Positions 46,685-57,128 of a stretch of 64,000 nucleotides of DNA are shown in pieces. Location: positions 1-64,000 of the forward strand of contig NZ_JAFLRF010000028.1 of assembly GCF_017315705.1 (NCBI RefSeq), given 5' to 3'. Within the stretch, counting starts at the first letter, position 1. Each line of letters begins with the position of its first letter. The translations under genes were made by a program, and so were the position numbers. The notes below the pieces were generated by a model. That model did no database searches. It worked only from the letters and a program-made list of their open reading frames with translations, and was not told where the DNA came from. This stretch comes from Trinickia mobilis (GTDB taxonomy: Bacteria > Pseudomonadota > Gammaproteobacteria > Burkholderiales > Burkholderiaceae).

Positions 46685-49600
46685 CTACTGCGCTGAAAAC
46701 TTCATCTGCACGACCTGCGTAGTCCCATCGGGTTGAGGCACCTTGACGTCGACGGTCAACGCGGGCGTGCCGGCGGGCGGCGTACCGCTGAACTTGCCCG
46801 TTGACGGATCGAACTTGAGCCACGACGGCAAAGGCTGACCGTCCGCCGTTTGTGCGGTCACCGTCGAACCGGCTGGCATTTGCTTGGGCAGCGTCACGTT
46901 CGCCGTGATTTGCGTGGTACCGGAGCTGCCTCCGCCCGACGCAATCACGACGCCGTGTCCGCCTGTGATGCTCGCGTTTTGTGAGCTCGAGTTGCTGACG
47001 TCCGCAACCGTCAGTACGCCGCTTGCATGCTTTTCCGTCGTCGCGCCGGGCGTCGAACCCGTGTTCGTGCTATCGCCCGAACCGCCCTTCATTCCCTTGA
47101 CGGCATCGACCGCCGCACCGATCGTCGAGCCCAACGCATTACGAATCTTCGTCGCCGTGCCAGGCGTCGGCGTTGTCGCATTGTCCGCGGCCGCTCCGAC
47201 CGCGCCACCCGGACTCGGCGTCCCGGCTGGCTTCGGTTGATTTGCGGCGGGTGTGGTGCTCGATACGCTTCCACCGACATCAAGCCCGAACCCAACCGAA
47301 CTCGACGTGCTCTTCGCTGCCGTGATATTGACGTTGCCGCCCGCAGTTAGGGACGTGACCCCGTTCGAACTCACATTCGTGCCTTGCAGGTTCGTGTCGC
47401 CGCCAGAAGACAACTGCAGATTGCCATTACTGGTGACGCTGGCCACCGTCGCGGTATCGCTTTGGCTCTTCGAATAATTGCCGTTGACATCGGCCCCGGC
47501 AGACTTGGTGACGGTCGCCTTGGGCTGCGTCGCCGTCGTGTCGTTGTTTTGGGTTCCAACCTGCCCCGAGACACCCACCCCATAGCTCTCGCTCGAGTTC
47601 GTGCTATGCGCGGCATTGAACGACAGCGTACCGCCGGCGCCAATCGAACCGTTGCCGCCGCTCGAGATGGCCGTGCCCGTGAATGTCGCGTTCTGTCCGC
47701 TGTTGACCGTCAACGACCCACCGCTCGTGATGCTGCCGACAACTGCCGTACTGCTGTTCGACGAATCGTGGCTATAGTTCGCACCGGCCGCAACCGAGCT
47801 GCCCGCCTTGCCGACCGAGACGGATAGCGATGCGCCCTGGGACGAGTCCGACGAACTGCTCGTATTCGCGGCCGCCGTATAGTTCAGATTGCCGCCCGTC
47901 GTGATATTGGTTGCCGCTCCCGAACTCAGATTCGTGCCTTCGAGGTTCGCATCGCCCTTGGTTGTCACGTTGAGGTTTCCGCCCGCCGTAATACTCCCGG
48001 TCACCGCCGTGCTCGTGCTTTGCCGGCTCGACGAACCTGTGTATCCGCCGTTCGCACTGACCTCCTTCTTGACGACATCAACTTGCACGCCGGCCGTTCC
48101 GTCCGATTGCCTGCTTTGCGACCGGGTCGTATTCTGCGCGGCCGTATAGTTCAAAGTACTCGCCGAGACATTGACATTCTGACCTGCGCTGACGGCCGTG
48201 CCCTGCAGATTCGTCGCACCCGAGGACTGTGTGTTCACGCTGCCCCCAACCTGGATATTCGACACGACGGCATTGCTGCTGCTCGACGATTGCGAGTTCT
48301 GCTGATTCTCGTAGTTGGCCTGGAGCCCCGCACTGATGCCCGCACTCGTGCTCTTACCCCCCTCCGTGCTCAACGATGCCGATGCGCTCACTGAACCGTA
48401 ACCGCCGACCGTCGCCGTATTCGTTGTCGTGCTCGATGTCGAATGACTCGTATTCGCGGCAGCGAGGCTCGTGATCGTCGCGGCGGATTGATTGAGGTTG
48501 CCGCCTGCCGTGATCTGCGTGCCGACATCGGTAATGCTCGAGCTTGCCTTGCGGTTGATATTGCTGCCGGCCGACAAGCTCGACGTCACAGCGGTCGTCG
48601 AGCCGCTCGACGAACTCTGCGTGGTGTTGTTCGCATAGATGCCGACCTCGCCCCCAGCCGATGCACTGAGCTGGCCGCTCGCGCTCGCACCGATACCCGC
48701 AGCCCCATTGCCGCTTGCGCTCGCCTGCGCATTTCCGTTCGCGAAGAACCCGGCCGACGTGTTGCTGCTCGACGAAGTGGTTTCGCTTGCGTTGTTGGCA
48801 GAATTGAACGACATGCTTTTCGCGTTGAGGTTCAGATTGTTGCCGGCCTCGAGGCTCGACCCGGTCGCCGTCAGGCTATTGCTCGCGTTGACGTTCAGAT
48901 CGCCGCCCGCCGTGATCGCCGAACCTTGATTCGTGATATTGAGCGCGCTCGTCGTGCTCGTATCGTGGTTGACGAGCGCAAGCTGATTGTTACTCGACGC
49001 TTGCGCACTGACCGACGCATCGGCACTCGCATTCGGCACGATACCCTTGCCCGCACTGCCCGAAGCGTCGCCGTTCGCAGACACGCTCGCCGAGTTGTTG
49101 CTGCTTGCGATCAGACCGACCGCAGTGCTCGTCGTCGTGGTCGTCGACGTCGATGTATTCTGCGCGGCCTCGACGTTGACGTTTTGCGCGTTGATCGTTG
49201 CGTTGCCGCCCGAGTTCAACGTCGAGCCCTGGAGCGTCACATTCTGCTTCGCGTTGACCGTCGTATTGCCGCCGAAGTTGACACTCGAACCCACGCTCGC
49301 CGTGCTCGCGTCGGTCGTTGTCGTCGTCGTATGCGACGCAAAGTCGATCCCGCCGGAAGCCTCTGCCGTCACCGTCGCACCCGCGCTGCCGGTGACCGCA
49401 CCCTGCACATCGCCGTTGCTGGAGCTGCCCGTTGCGCTACCCGACGCATTGGCGTTCGCCGACACACTGCCCTGCCCCATGCCGTTTGCGGCACTGCGGC
49501 TGCTCGATGCACTCGCCGATGCGGCGCCGTCGCCCGACGACGCGCTCGCCGAGTTTCCATTGCTGCCCGTATTGCCGTGGTCGACGCCGAGGATCGTGCT

Positions 49601-52600
49601 CGTCGACGTCGTGGTCGTCGTCGTGCTCGTGTTCTGCGCGGCCATGATATTGACGTTCTGGGCGCTCATCGTGCCGTTGCCTTGCGCGCTCAGATTGGCA
49701 CCCTGCAAGTTGATATCGTTGCCTGCCGACAGATTCGCGTTGCCGCCGAACCGGATATTGCTGCCGACCGCAGTCGTCGTATTGCTCGCCGTCGTGGTTG
49801 TCGTCGACGCATAGAGCGATTGGTCGTAACCGACACCGGACGTCGTGCTCTTGCTCCTATCGGTCGTCGAGTTGCTTTCCGCGCCGATGTTGATATTGCC
49901 GCCGGCCTGCAGATTGCCGTTGCCCGCCGCCGTCACGTTCGTGCTATTGAGCGTGAGGTCCTTGCCCGCCTGGACATTGAGGTTGCCGCCGGTCGTCAGA
50001 TTCGACTGGATTTGCGTTGTCGCCGAATTCGTGTCGCTATTGATCGTGGTCACGAGACCATGTGAGCTTGCCGAGTTCGTCGTGGTCGTGTTCGTGTCCT
50101 GAACCGTATCGAAGGTCACGTTGCCGCCGACCGACAGACTCGCGTCGCCTCCGGCGGACACATTCGCTCCGAGGTTCGTCATGTCCTTCGCCGCATTAAC
50201 GGACAACGTTCCCGTCGATACGATGCCGGCCTGGTTGTCGACCTGCGTAATGTTTCGCGTTGCGCTGCCGCTGCTTTGCGTCAGGGTCTGATTGACGATA
50301 TTCCCGTTCGTCGACGTCAGACTGACGTTGCCGCCTGTAATCAGACCGGAGCTGTTGACGATATTGCCTTGCGAGACCACATTGAGCGATTGGCTGCCGC
50401 CGATCGTTGCGCCGGTATTGGTCAGCGAGGTCACGTCGAGATTGGTGGTGCTTGCTTCAAGCACGGCACCCTGCGCGATGCCTGCCTTGGTCGCCGCGCT
50501 CAGATAGACGACGGGTGCAAGCACCTTTTGGCCGTCGACGACCGTCTCGACCATCCAGACAATGTTCTGGGTGAGATTCGCGAGCTGAGCCGCCGTCGGC
50601 GCCTGACCGTATGTCAAACCGAGGGTCTGGCTTTCCGATACGGCATTGTTGAGCAGCCCTTGCATCTGCGTCGCGAGCGTGCTGTAGCCGGTCAGCAAAT
50701 CGTTGCCGGATTGCGCAATCAATTCCTGCTGCACCAGATAAGCCTGGTAATTGTTGTCGCCGACCAGTTCGCCCGTCGTGTCGGGGTTGTAGCCAAGCTG
50801 GCTCTCGAGATAGGCGGCACCGAGGTAATTGCTGCCCGAGCCGAGCAGCGGATTCGTGACGACGAGGTACTGTGCACCCGGCGCCTGATCGGCGACGAAA
50901 TAGCCGTTCGGATTGGTCGGCAGCGTAATCGTGATGCCGCTCAGACTCCGGAACCCGTTTGCGCTCAGGGGAGCGATAGGCTGCTTGCCCGCAAACGTCA
51001 CACCAAGGCCCGGACTCACCGCCGTCGCCGGTTGATTGAGTAGCGCATCACCCGAACCGGTCTGCGACGGCGCGCCAGGCAAGGTGCCGCTGAACGGCGT
51101 CGAGCTATACGGAAGATTCGAGACCGCTGTACCCGACGATGAAGGCAGTGTCGGATTCGACGATGTCGATCCCGTCGCCGACACCGGACTCGTCGTCGGA
51201 CCGACGTTGTACAGCGCGACATTCGACACGTTCAGCGTGCTCGCGTAGATGCCTGAATTCGTGTTGTAGCCCGGAATGACGCTTGAGGTGTAAGTCACCG
51301 AGTCGTTCTGGTCGGAATTCGTCGCGCCGCTGACGGTTGGGCCAGCCGCGACGTATTCGAAGTAGTTCCCCCACGTATGCGTATAAGTCAACGCCAGCGG
51401 CGCAAGCGCGCTATTCGTAAAGGTCGAACCCGAATTCGCGCCCACGATGTTGACCGTACCGCCCGAGATCAGCGCCCCAATATTGTTCGCCGTCGTAAAG
51501 CCCGTCAGGCTGACCGTTCCGCCGCCCGTGCTGATGATCTGCGGCGCAAAGGTCGGGGCCGGGCCATTGAAGGTTTGCGAGACCGTCCAGGTTTCCGTGT
51601 TGTCCGTCAGCGAACATTGGTCGGCGACGTTACCCGTACAGTTGTGATAACCCAATGAATAGACGACGTTCGAAGTCGTCGCATCGTTCTGCGCAGAACC
51701 CCAGACCAGCGACCCTGCTTCAGACGATTCATTGTCGATCGTTGCGGCATTCAGTGCGATATTGCCGTTCGCCTGAATCAGGCTGTTGTTGACGATCGTA
51801 CCGGCCGTCAACGAAATATTGCCGCCGGAATAGATCGTCCCGCTCGGTGCGTTACCCGTCGTCGCGGTTGCAGGCGTATCGAGATTGCTCAACGTGTTGA
51901 CGTCGCTCACGTTCAACACAGTTCCCGCGTATAGCGAGCCGCTATTGGTCAGATTGTCGCCGCCCGCGTCGAGGTAAAGCCCATGGAGCGCGCTGATGCC
52001 CCCTGTGTTCGTATTGGTGATGCCGGGCGCCTTAATGTTGAGCGCGTCCCCTGAAAAGATCGCGCCATCGTTGGTCAACGCATTGCTCAGATTGAGCGTC
52101 AGCGTTCCGGCGCCGCTCATCGCACCGAGAATGCGCTCGTTGCTCCCCGTCGAATCCATATTCAGCGTGCCGGCGTTGATACTAAGGTTGCCGGACGCCG
52201 AAATCTCGGCGCCTTGAGCGCCGGTATCCAACGTCAACGTCTGAACAGGATCAGCTGAGCTACCAAGCCTGATCGTATTGCCCAGAATCGTCCCCGAGCC
52301 GCCGACGGTGATGCTCGACGCATTGTCGACCGTCAGCGTCGAGCCGCTTTGCAGATTGCCGTCGATTTGCGCGATATAGCTTCCCCCGCCGATGCCGTTG
52401 ATCACAGCATTGCCGTTGACGAGCACAGCGCCGTTGTCAAACAGGCTGTTGCCGATATCGAGCGTCATCGTGCCGACAGATTGCAACGTGCCGGCGTTCT
52501 GCAGACTATTGGCGCGGATGGTGCCGCCGCCATTGCTTGCGGTAGTCAACGTGAACGTCGCGCCGTTTCGATTTTGCAGCGTATCCGTCACCGAGATGTT

Positions 52601-55306
52601 GCTGTTGGCGCCTGCCCCCCCCTGAATCGTGCCGTCGTTGTTGAGGTTCGCAAGTGTGAAATCGAGTTCGTTACCGAGCAGCTTGCCGGTTGGCTGGTTG
52701 GTCGCGGCGCTGTTGGCCGCGTCGAGCGTAAGCACATTGCCGGCTTGAACCAGACCCGTATTGTTCAACGACGTGCTCGTTGTCGAGCTATCGATCTCGA
52801 GGTTACGACCGGCAAGCAATTCACCGTCGTTGTTCAGTTGCTGCGCCGTGACGTCGACATTGCCCGCACCCTGCATGACGCCGTCGTGCTGGTTGTTCAG
52901 CGCATTCGTGACGCTCACGCTGTCGGGAGATGCCGGCGCCTGCGTCGAAAGCAACCATTGACCATCGTTGCTCAACGAATTGGCGACGACCGTGCTACCG
53001 CTCGTCGCCTGAACGACCGCACCTGCATTGTTCTGGACCGACGCACCCTGCAGACTCAGCGTGCCGCCCGACAGCAGCTGTCCGGTGTTCGTGACGTTTT
53101 CGGTGCTGCGGCCACTGAAATCCGCGACGCCGACGCCCGTCGCGCCATAGATCTGGCCGCTGTGTTCATTGTTGAGCGTTCCGCCGATATCGAGGGTCGC
53201 CGCCCCGGTGCTCGCGTCGACGAGACCCGCGTTCATCAATCCCCGGCTCGCGCCCAGCGTTACCGCGGCCCCTTGCAGCGTGCCGTCGTTGGTCAGCGAA
53301 TTCCCGCCGAGGTTCAGCGTGCCGCCCGCCTCGGTTGCCGCACCGTGCTCGTTGATGTACGTCGTCGCCGCGCCAGCAGTCAGATTGCCTGCAGCGAGCA
53401 CGTTGCCCTGATTGTCGATGCTGTTCGCCGCGATCGTCGCGCTACCGCCTGACTGCAACGTGCCGCTATTGGTCAGCGCGCCGCTTGCCGTCACGGTATC
53501 CGACGACGCTCCAGGCTGCGACGACAGCAACCACGTGCCCGCATTGTCGAGGCTTGCAACCTGCACTGACGTGCCTTGGCCTGCTTGAATCCAACCGCCC
53601 GACGTATTGCCGACATTCGCGCCCTGCAACGTGAAGGACGTGCCCGCGAACAGCGTACCTCCGTTCGTGATGGATTCGCTTGCCCCGCCCGACTGGTCCG
53701 CAATGCTGAGCGAACCACCCGCCTGAATCGTGCCGCTGTTCGTCAGCGACGATCCGGCCTCGATTGTCGCCGCTCCCGTGTCGGCCGAAAGCACACCTGC
53801 GTTGTTGAGCCCTCCCGCCGCGCTTACGCTCAGCGTTCCGCTCGAACTTTCGACGCCCTCGCCCGTACCTGCCGCGGTCGTGATCGCGCCGGCCGAGTCG
53901 AGGCTCAGATTGCTCGCCGCTTTGACAAACGCGGCGCCAAGGTCGAGGTCGCCCTGATTGCTCGTCAGCGACAGCGCATTGCCGGCGACCAGCTGCGCAC
54001 CATCCGGTCCGATACTCAGGTTACCGAAGACCCCCGACAGGTTGCTTGCGGCAGACTGCCAGTTGGTGCCGTCGATCGTCGCCGCGCCGGTGATATTGAG
54101 CGACAGCGCGCCGCCCGCGTAACGCTGATTGTTGTTGGTCAGCGTACTCGTGCTCGACGCATCGGTGAGGCTTGCGGCCGTAAGCGACAGATTGCCGTCT
54201 GCGACAAGCGCACTTCCGGTCATCGAGGCTCCGCCGGCCGCATTGACCGAGAGATCCTGACCGGCCGTCACGCTGGCGCCGTTCAGCGTGATCGCATTGG
54301 CCGCCGTGCTCGAGCTCGCGATCGACACGTTCTGTTGCGCCGACACATTGCCTGCGAGCACGATCGCGCCCGCGGCGGAGAGCGTGAAATCGCCGGCCGT
54401 TGCCGCGACATTGCCCAGCAACTGCACACCAGGACCTTGCTCGGTCGCAATCAGCGTAATACGGTTCGCATACATGCCGCCGAGCGCCGAACTGTCGATC
54501 GCATAGGCCGGACCGCTTCCCGTCGGCGAGGTCGTCCCGGTCACGGCGCGCGTCGCGTAGCTCCAGACGTTCGGACCGACCGTGATGCCAAGATCCTGCG
54601 CATTGATCGGCGCCTGGAGTTCTACGGCACGCGTGACGAGATCGAGAATCTGCTGCCCCGTTGCATTGAGGCCGCTGCCGTTCACCAGAATGTCACCTTG
54701 CTGGACGTTGAAACCGGTCAACGCGCCATTGCCGCCGAATGTCGGCGTGCCTGTCGTCAACGTCACGCGATTCGTATTGATGAAGCCACAACCCGAACAC
54801 GTAATGCCGTACGGATTCGCCACGACCACGTCCGCGGCACCGCCGGCGACTTCGGTAAAGCCGGCGAGCGTCGATCGGTTGTTCGAAGTGACTTCGTTGA
54901 GGATGACGGTCGCGGGCGTCACCAGATTCGGGTTCGCGAACAGTTGCCCCGCGAGCTTCGATTGGACCGAAATCTGGCTCGTCGGAGCGTTATTGAGTAC
55001 GAGCCCCGCCGAATTGACGTTGTACTGCTGGTACGTATTGACCGAGACGCCTGCGCCGTTCGGTGTCGAAATCCGCACGATCGTCGCGCCGTTGTTTGCC
55101 GTCGTCGCCGATGTATTGCCGCTGCCCGGGGCGACGACGACGGACGGACTCGCGGCTGATGCGAGATCCGAAGCAGCAACGGCAGCCAGCGCCGCTGCGC
55201 TCAAAACCACGGTACTGGCTGTCTTGCCGCGTGCGCGAGCGGTTTCCGCGACAACGGCCCACATGCCGCGACTGGCGTTCCAGACAATGCGATAGACGTG
55301 GTTCAT
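46685..55306 (-). CDS. Two-partner secretion exoprotein (filamentous haemagglutinin-like TpsA)
   Basis: A 2873-aa surface/secreted protein. It starts with the extended signal peptide region MNHVYRIVWNASRGMWAVVA, then a hydrophobic signal. The TPS domain (about 55-300) includes YQQYNVNSAGLVLNNA, VVVANPYGITCSGCGF and INTNRVTLTTG. A long beta-helix of haemagglutinin repeats follows, with GNLSLTAASL-type turns. A mid-region near 1550-1650 (IVWMVETVVDGQKVLAPVVY) is shared with CdiA/FHA proteins. Residues about 1700-2700 are Ser/Thr/Asn-rich with many STTTT runs. The last 65 residues (LPSWLKFDPSTGKFSGTPPA and onward) look like a putative Ig (He_PIG) domain. I find no VENN motif or toxin domain. It is exported by the TpsB encoded 10 bp upstream. 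Confidence 0.9.
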   Translation of the reverse strand: MNHVYRIVWNASRGMWAVVAETARARGKTASTVVLSAAALAAVAASDLASAASPSVVVAPGSGNTSATTANNGATIVRISTPNGAGVSVNTYQQYNVNSAGLVLNNAPTSQISVQSKLAGQLFANPNLVTPATVILNEVTSNNRSTLAGFTEVAGGAADVVVANPYGITCSGCGFINTNRVTLTTGTPTFGGNGALTGFNVQQGDILVNGSGLNATGQQILDLVTRAVELQAPINAQDLGITVGPNVWSYATRAVTGTTSPTGSGPAYAIDSSALGGMYANRITLIATEQGPGVQLLGNVAATAGDFTLSAAGAIVLAGNVSAQQNVSIASSSTAANAITLNGASVTAGQDLSVNAAGGASMTGSALVADGNLSLTAASLTDASSTSTLTNNNQRYAGGALSLNITGAATIDGTNWQSAASNLSGVFGNLSIGPDGAQLVAGNALSLTSNQGDLDLGAAFVKAASNLSLDSAGAITTAAGTGEGVESSSGTLSVSAAGGLNNAGVLSADTGAATIEAGSSLTNSGTIQAGGSLSIADQSGGASESITNGGTLFAGTSFTLQGANVGNTSGGWIQAGQGTSVQVASLDNAGTWLLSSQPGASSDTVTASGALTNSGTLQSGGSATIAANSIDNQGNVLAAGNLTAGAATTYINEHGAATEAGGTLNLGGNSLTNDGTLQGAAVTLGASRGLMNAGLVDASTGAATLDIGGTLNNEHSGQIYGATGVGVADFSGRSTENVTNTGQLLSGGTLSLQGASVQNNAGAVVQATSGSTVVANSLSNDGQWLLSTQAPASPDSVSVTNALNNQHDGVMQGAGNVDVTAQQLNNDGELLAGRNLEIDSSTTSTSLNNTGLVQAGNVLTLDAANSAATNQPTGKLLGNELDFTLANLNNDGTIQGGAGANSNISVTDTLQNRNGATFTLTTASNGGGTIRANSLQNAGTLQSVGTMTLDIGNSLFDNGAVLVNGNAVINGIGGGSYIAQIDGNLQSGSTLTVDNASSITVGGSGTILGNTIRLGSSADPVQTLTLDTGAQGAEISASGNLSINAGTLNMDSTGSNERILGAMSGAGTLTLNLSNALTNDGAIFSGDALNIKAPGITNTNTGGISALHGLYLDAGGDNLTNSGSLYAGTVLNVSDVNTLSNLDTPATATTGNAPSGTIYSGGNISLTAGTIVNNSLIQANGNIALNAATIDNESSEAGSLVWGSAQNDATTSNVVYSLGYHNCTGNVADQCSLTDNTETWTVSQTFNGPAPTFAPQIISTGGGTVSLTGFTTANNIGALISGGTVNIVGANSGSTFTNSALAPLALTYTHTWGNYFEYVAAGPTVSGATNSDQNDSVTYTSSVIPGYNTNSGIYASTLNVSNVALYNVGPTTSPVSATGSTSSNPTLPSSSGTAVSNLPYSSTPFSGTLPGAPSQTGSGDALLNQPATAVSPGLGVTFAGKQPIAPLSANGFRSLSGITITLPTNPNGYFVADQAPGAQYLVVTNPLLGSGSNYLGAAYLESQLGYNPDTTGELVGDNNYQAYLVQQELIAQSGNDLLTGYSTLATQMQGLLNNAVSESQTLGLTYGQAPTAAQLANLTQNIVWMVETVVDGQKVLAPVVYLSAATKAGIAQGAVLEASTTNLDVTSLTNTGATIGGSQSLNVVSQGNIVNSSGLITGGNVSLTSTNGNIVNQTLTQSSGSATRNITQVDNQAGIVSTGTLSVNAAKDMTNLGANVSAGGDASLSVGGNVTFDTVQDTNTTTTNSASSHGLVTTINSDTNSATTQIQSNLTTGGNLNVQAGKDLTLNSTNVTAAGNGNLQAGGNINIGAESNSTTDRSKSTTSGVGYDQSLYASTTTTTASNTTTAVGSNIRFGGNANLSAGNDINLQGANLSAQGNGTMSAQNVNIMAAQNTSTTTTTTSTSTILGVDHGNTGSNGNSASASSGDGAASASASSSRSAANGMGQGSVSANANASGSATGSSSNGDVQGAVTGSAGATVTAEASGGIDFASHTTTTTTDASTASVGSSVNFGGNTTVNAKQNVTLQGSTLNSGGNATINAQNVNVEAAQNTSTSTTTTTSTAVGLIASSNNSASVSANGDASGSAGKGIVPNASADASVSAQASSNNQLALVNHDTSTTSALNITNQGSAITAGGDLNVNASNSLTATGSSLEAGNNLNLNAKSMSFNSANNASETTSSSSNTSAGFFANGNAQASASGNGAAGIGASASGQLSASAGGEVGIYANNTTQSSSSGSTTAVTSSLSAGSNINRKASSSITDVGTQITAGGNLNQSAATITSLAAANTSHSTSSTTTNTATVGGYGSVSASASLSTEGGKSTSAGISAGLQANYENQQNSQSSSSSNAVVSNIQVGGSVNTQSSGATNLQGTAVSAGQNVNVSASTLNYTAAQNTTRSQSRQSDGTAGVQVDVVKKEVSANGGYTGSSSRQSTSTAVTGSITAGGNLNVTTKGDANLEGTNLSSGAATNITTGGNLNYTAAANTSSSSDSSQGASLSVSVGKAGSSVAAGANYSHDSSNSSTAVVGSITSGGSLTVNSGQNATFTGTAISSGGNGSIGAGGTLSFNAAHSTNSSESYGVGVSGQVGTQNNDTTATQPKATVTKSAGADVNGNYSKSQSDTATVASVTSNGNLQLSSGGDTNLQGTNVSSNGVTSLTAGGNVNITAAKSTSSSVGFGLDVGGSVSSTTPAANQPKPAGTPSPGGAVGAAADNATTPTPGTATKIRNALGSTIGAAVDAVKGMKGGSGDSTNTGSTPGATTEKHASGVLTVADVSNSSSQNASITGGHGVVIASGGGSSGTTQITANVTLPKQMPAGSTVTAQTADGQPLPSWLKFDPSTGKFSGTPPAGTPALTVDVKVPQPDGTTQVVQMKFSAQ

Positions 55307-55316
55307 GGCTCAGCCT

Positions 55317-57047
55317 TTACAACGAGTACGACAGACGGAAGAACACTCGATCGGCTTCACGTGCGATCGAGTTCGGCATGGTCAGTGGGTGCGAGAAAAA
55401 CACTTCGCCGCTCAATTGGCGCCATTGCCAGGACGCGCCGACCGTCAACCCGGTCATCGTGCCGCCGGGCACACCGGGCGCACGATTGGTCACCGACGCT
55501 GCGTCGAATCCGGTATAGAACCGACCGGACAGCGTGCCCAGTTGCCCTGAAAGCGAGAACGGCACGCCGATTTCGTTGCGCCAGTAAGCGCCGGTGTCGC
55601 CGCTCAAGGTCTCGTCGAGAAAGCCGCGCACGGTGGTCGGCCCGCCGATCAGAATTTGTTGCGAGCCGAACAGCGTCGTCATCGCGTACTGCGCATAGAG
55701 GTGGCTCGACCAGTCGAGGTTTCGCCCAAGCAGCGAGAACGGTCGCGTGTAGCCGAGGTCGAGCGTGCTTTTCGAAAACTGTGCATGGGGCGCGCTATCG
55801 GGAAGCTCGCCGGGGTCGCGCAGCGAACCCAGTATCGGCAGGCCCTGGACAAAGTCGAACCGCCCATTGAACAAGCCACCGCTGACGCCCGCAAAGAGCG
55901 ACGTGCCAAGATCGAGGAATGTCAACTCCCGACTCGCAACACTGAGGTATTGCTGCTGGAGATAGCTGCTCGTCGACTGATCCGTAAGCGAGGCCGAAAC
56001 CGAGATCTTGCTGTCCTGGTTGCGAAACACGACACGATCGAGACCGATGCTGCGCGTGATTGTGCTGCCTTGGGAGAGCAGCGGCGTACCGCCGGCTTCG
56101 TTGACCAGCGAGTCATAGCGCATGTCGCTCAGATCGAACGTCAGCGTGTTATAGCCGAACGGGATCACGACATCGAGTGCATCGGTTTTCGAATCGTGAG
56201 CGCTGTCGAACGGCAGCGTCTGACGATGCGTGACCGACACGATTTCATTCAAGCCGAGAAGGCCATCTTCGGTGACGGTCGCCATTCCGCTCAGGCGACC
56301 CGTCGCATCCACGCCCTGGTTGTCGTAGGACGTGAACAGATGCAGCGGAAAGCTCTGGGGATTGTGAACGACGACGACGCTCTCGCCCGGCTCACTGCCC
56401 GGTTCGATGTCAAGGCGCGCATTGTTCGACGTGGCCCGGTTGATCTGATCGATACCCTGCTCGAGGTCCCGCAGATTGAGCATCGCGCCCGGTACAGCGG
56501 GGAAGATCGCATTCGCCCAAAGCCGATTGCGCGGGTTGTCTTCGATTCGGTACGCCTGTATGACCCCTTCGACGACCGTTATCGTCAGTTGCCCTTTTGT
56601 CAGATCCTGTGCGGGCAGATACGCGTGCGTCGTGATATAGCCGCGCCGAAAATATTCGCCGGTGATCTCGGTCAGCAGCGCTTCGATGTCGTCGGCTTTG
56701 AGGCAACGGCCCTCGTGAGCATGGACGATCTCGTCAAGCGTGCCTTTAGGAAGATGGGACGCGCCATTGACGACGATGGTCTTGATATCGCGGCACGGCC
56801 CGGTCTCAGGCGCCGCGGCAGGCGCAGGCGGAGTCAGCGTCGCGCCTCCCGCGCTGCTTGGGCGCTGCGCTTTGCTCTGGTCCTGGCGAAGCTGATCCTG
56901 CTGTTGCCTGAGGATCACATCGTTTTGCCGCTGCAAATCATTGAGATTGAGCGGGCTATCCGCCCGCGCACTCCATGGCGTTGCGAGGTAGCCGATTGCA
57001 ACAGCGAGTACCGCCCCGTAGACAAGCCTTTTATATTTGACTGTCAT
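55317..57047 (-). CDS. Two-partner secretion outer-membrane transporter TpsB (ShlB/FhaC/HecB family)
   Basis: A 576-aa Omp85-superfamily transporter. The signal peptide ends near ATPWSARA. An N-terminal helix/linker (LNDLQRQNDVILRQQQDQLR) is followed by POTRA 1 (CRDIKTIVVNGASHLPKGTL), POTRA 2 (YRIEDNPRNRLWANAIFPAV to about 235) and a 16-strand barrel. The conserved L6-loop motif VRGF is in GGPTTVRGFLDETLSGDTGA, and the protein ends in the strand FFRLSYSL. The start MTVKYKRLVYG begins the signal peptide; the frame is open 27 codons further up. It is translated first in an operon with the exoprotein. The 700-bp region upstream probably holds its promoter. Confidence 0.92.
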   Translation of the reverse strand: MTVKYKRLVYGAVLAVAIGYLATPWSARADSPLNLNDLQRQNDVILRQQQDQLRQDQSKAQRPSSAGGATLTPPAPAAAPETGPCRDIKTIVVNGASHLPKGTLDEIVHAHEGRCLKADDIEALLTEITGEYFRRGYITTHAYLPAQDLTKGQLTITVVEGVIQAYRIEDNPRNRLWANAIFPAVPGAMLNLRDLEQGIDQINRATSNNARLDIEPGSEPGESVVVVHNPQSFPLHLFTSYDNQGVDATGRLSGMATVTEDGLLGLNEIVSVTHRQTLPFDSAHDSKTDALDVVIPFGYNTLTFDLSDMRYDSLVNEAGGTPLLSQGSTITRSIGLDRVVFRNQDSKISVSASLTDQSTSSYLQQQYLSVASRELTFLDLGTSLFAGVSGGLFNGRFDFVQGLPILGSLRDPGELPDSAPHAQFSKSTLDLGYTRPFSLLGRNLDWSSHLYAQYAMTTLFGSQQILIGGPTTVRGFLDETLSGDTGAYWRNEIGVPFSLSGQLGTLSGRFYTGFDAASVTNRAPGVPGGTMTGLTVGASWQWRQLSGEVFFSHPLTMPNSIAREADRVFFRLSYSL

Positions 57048-57128
57048 TTCCACTCGATTTTTCTTGGAGATGGATTCAAAACGAGCCTGGGGGCTGTTAG
57101 CTTTTGTACGCATCCTTGGCTGCATCAT

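Noticed and set aside
46685-47300. Possible CDI toxin tip and immunity gene at the exoprotein C terminus
   Set aside because: No VENN-like boundary or nuclease motif is seen; the tip is Ig-like and the next gene is a full-size methyltransferase.
48443-50065. Long plus-strand frames inside the exoprotein gene
   Set aside because: They are complements of the repetitive Ser/Thr/Asn-rich coding sequence on the minus strand and show no family features.
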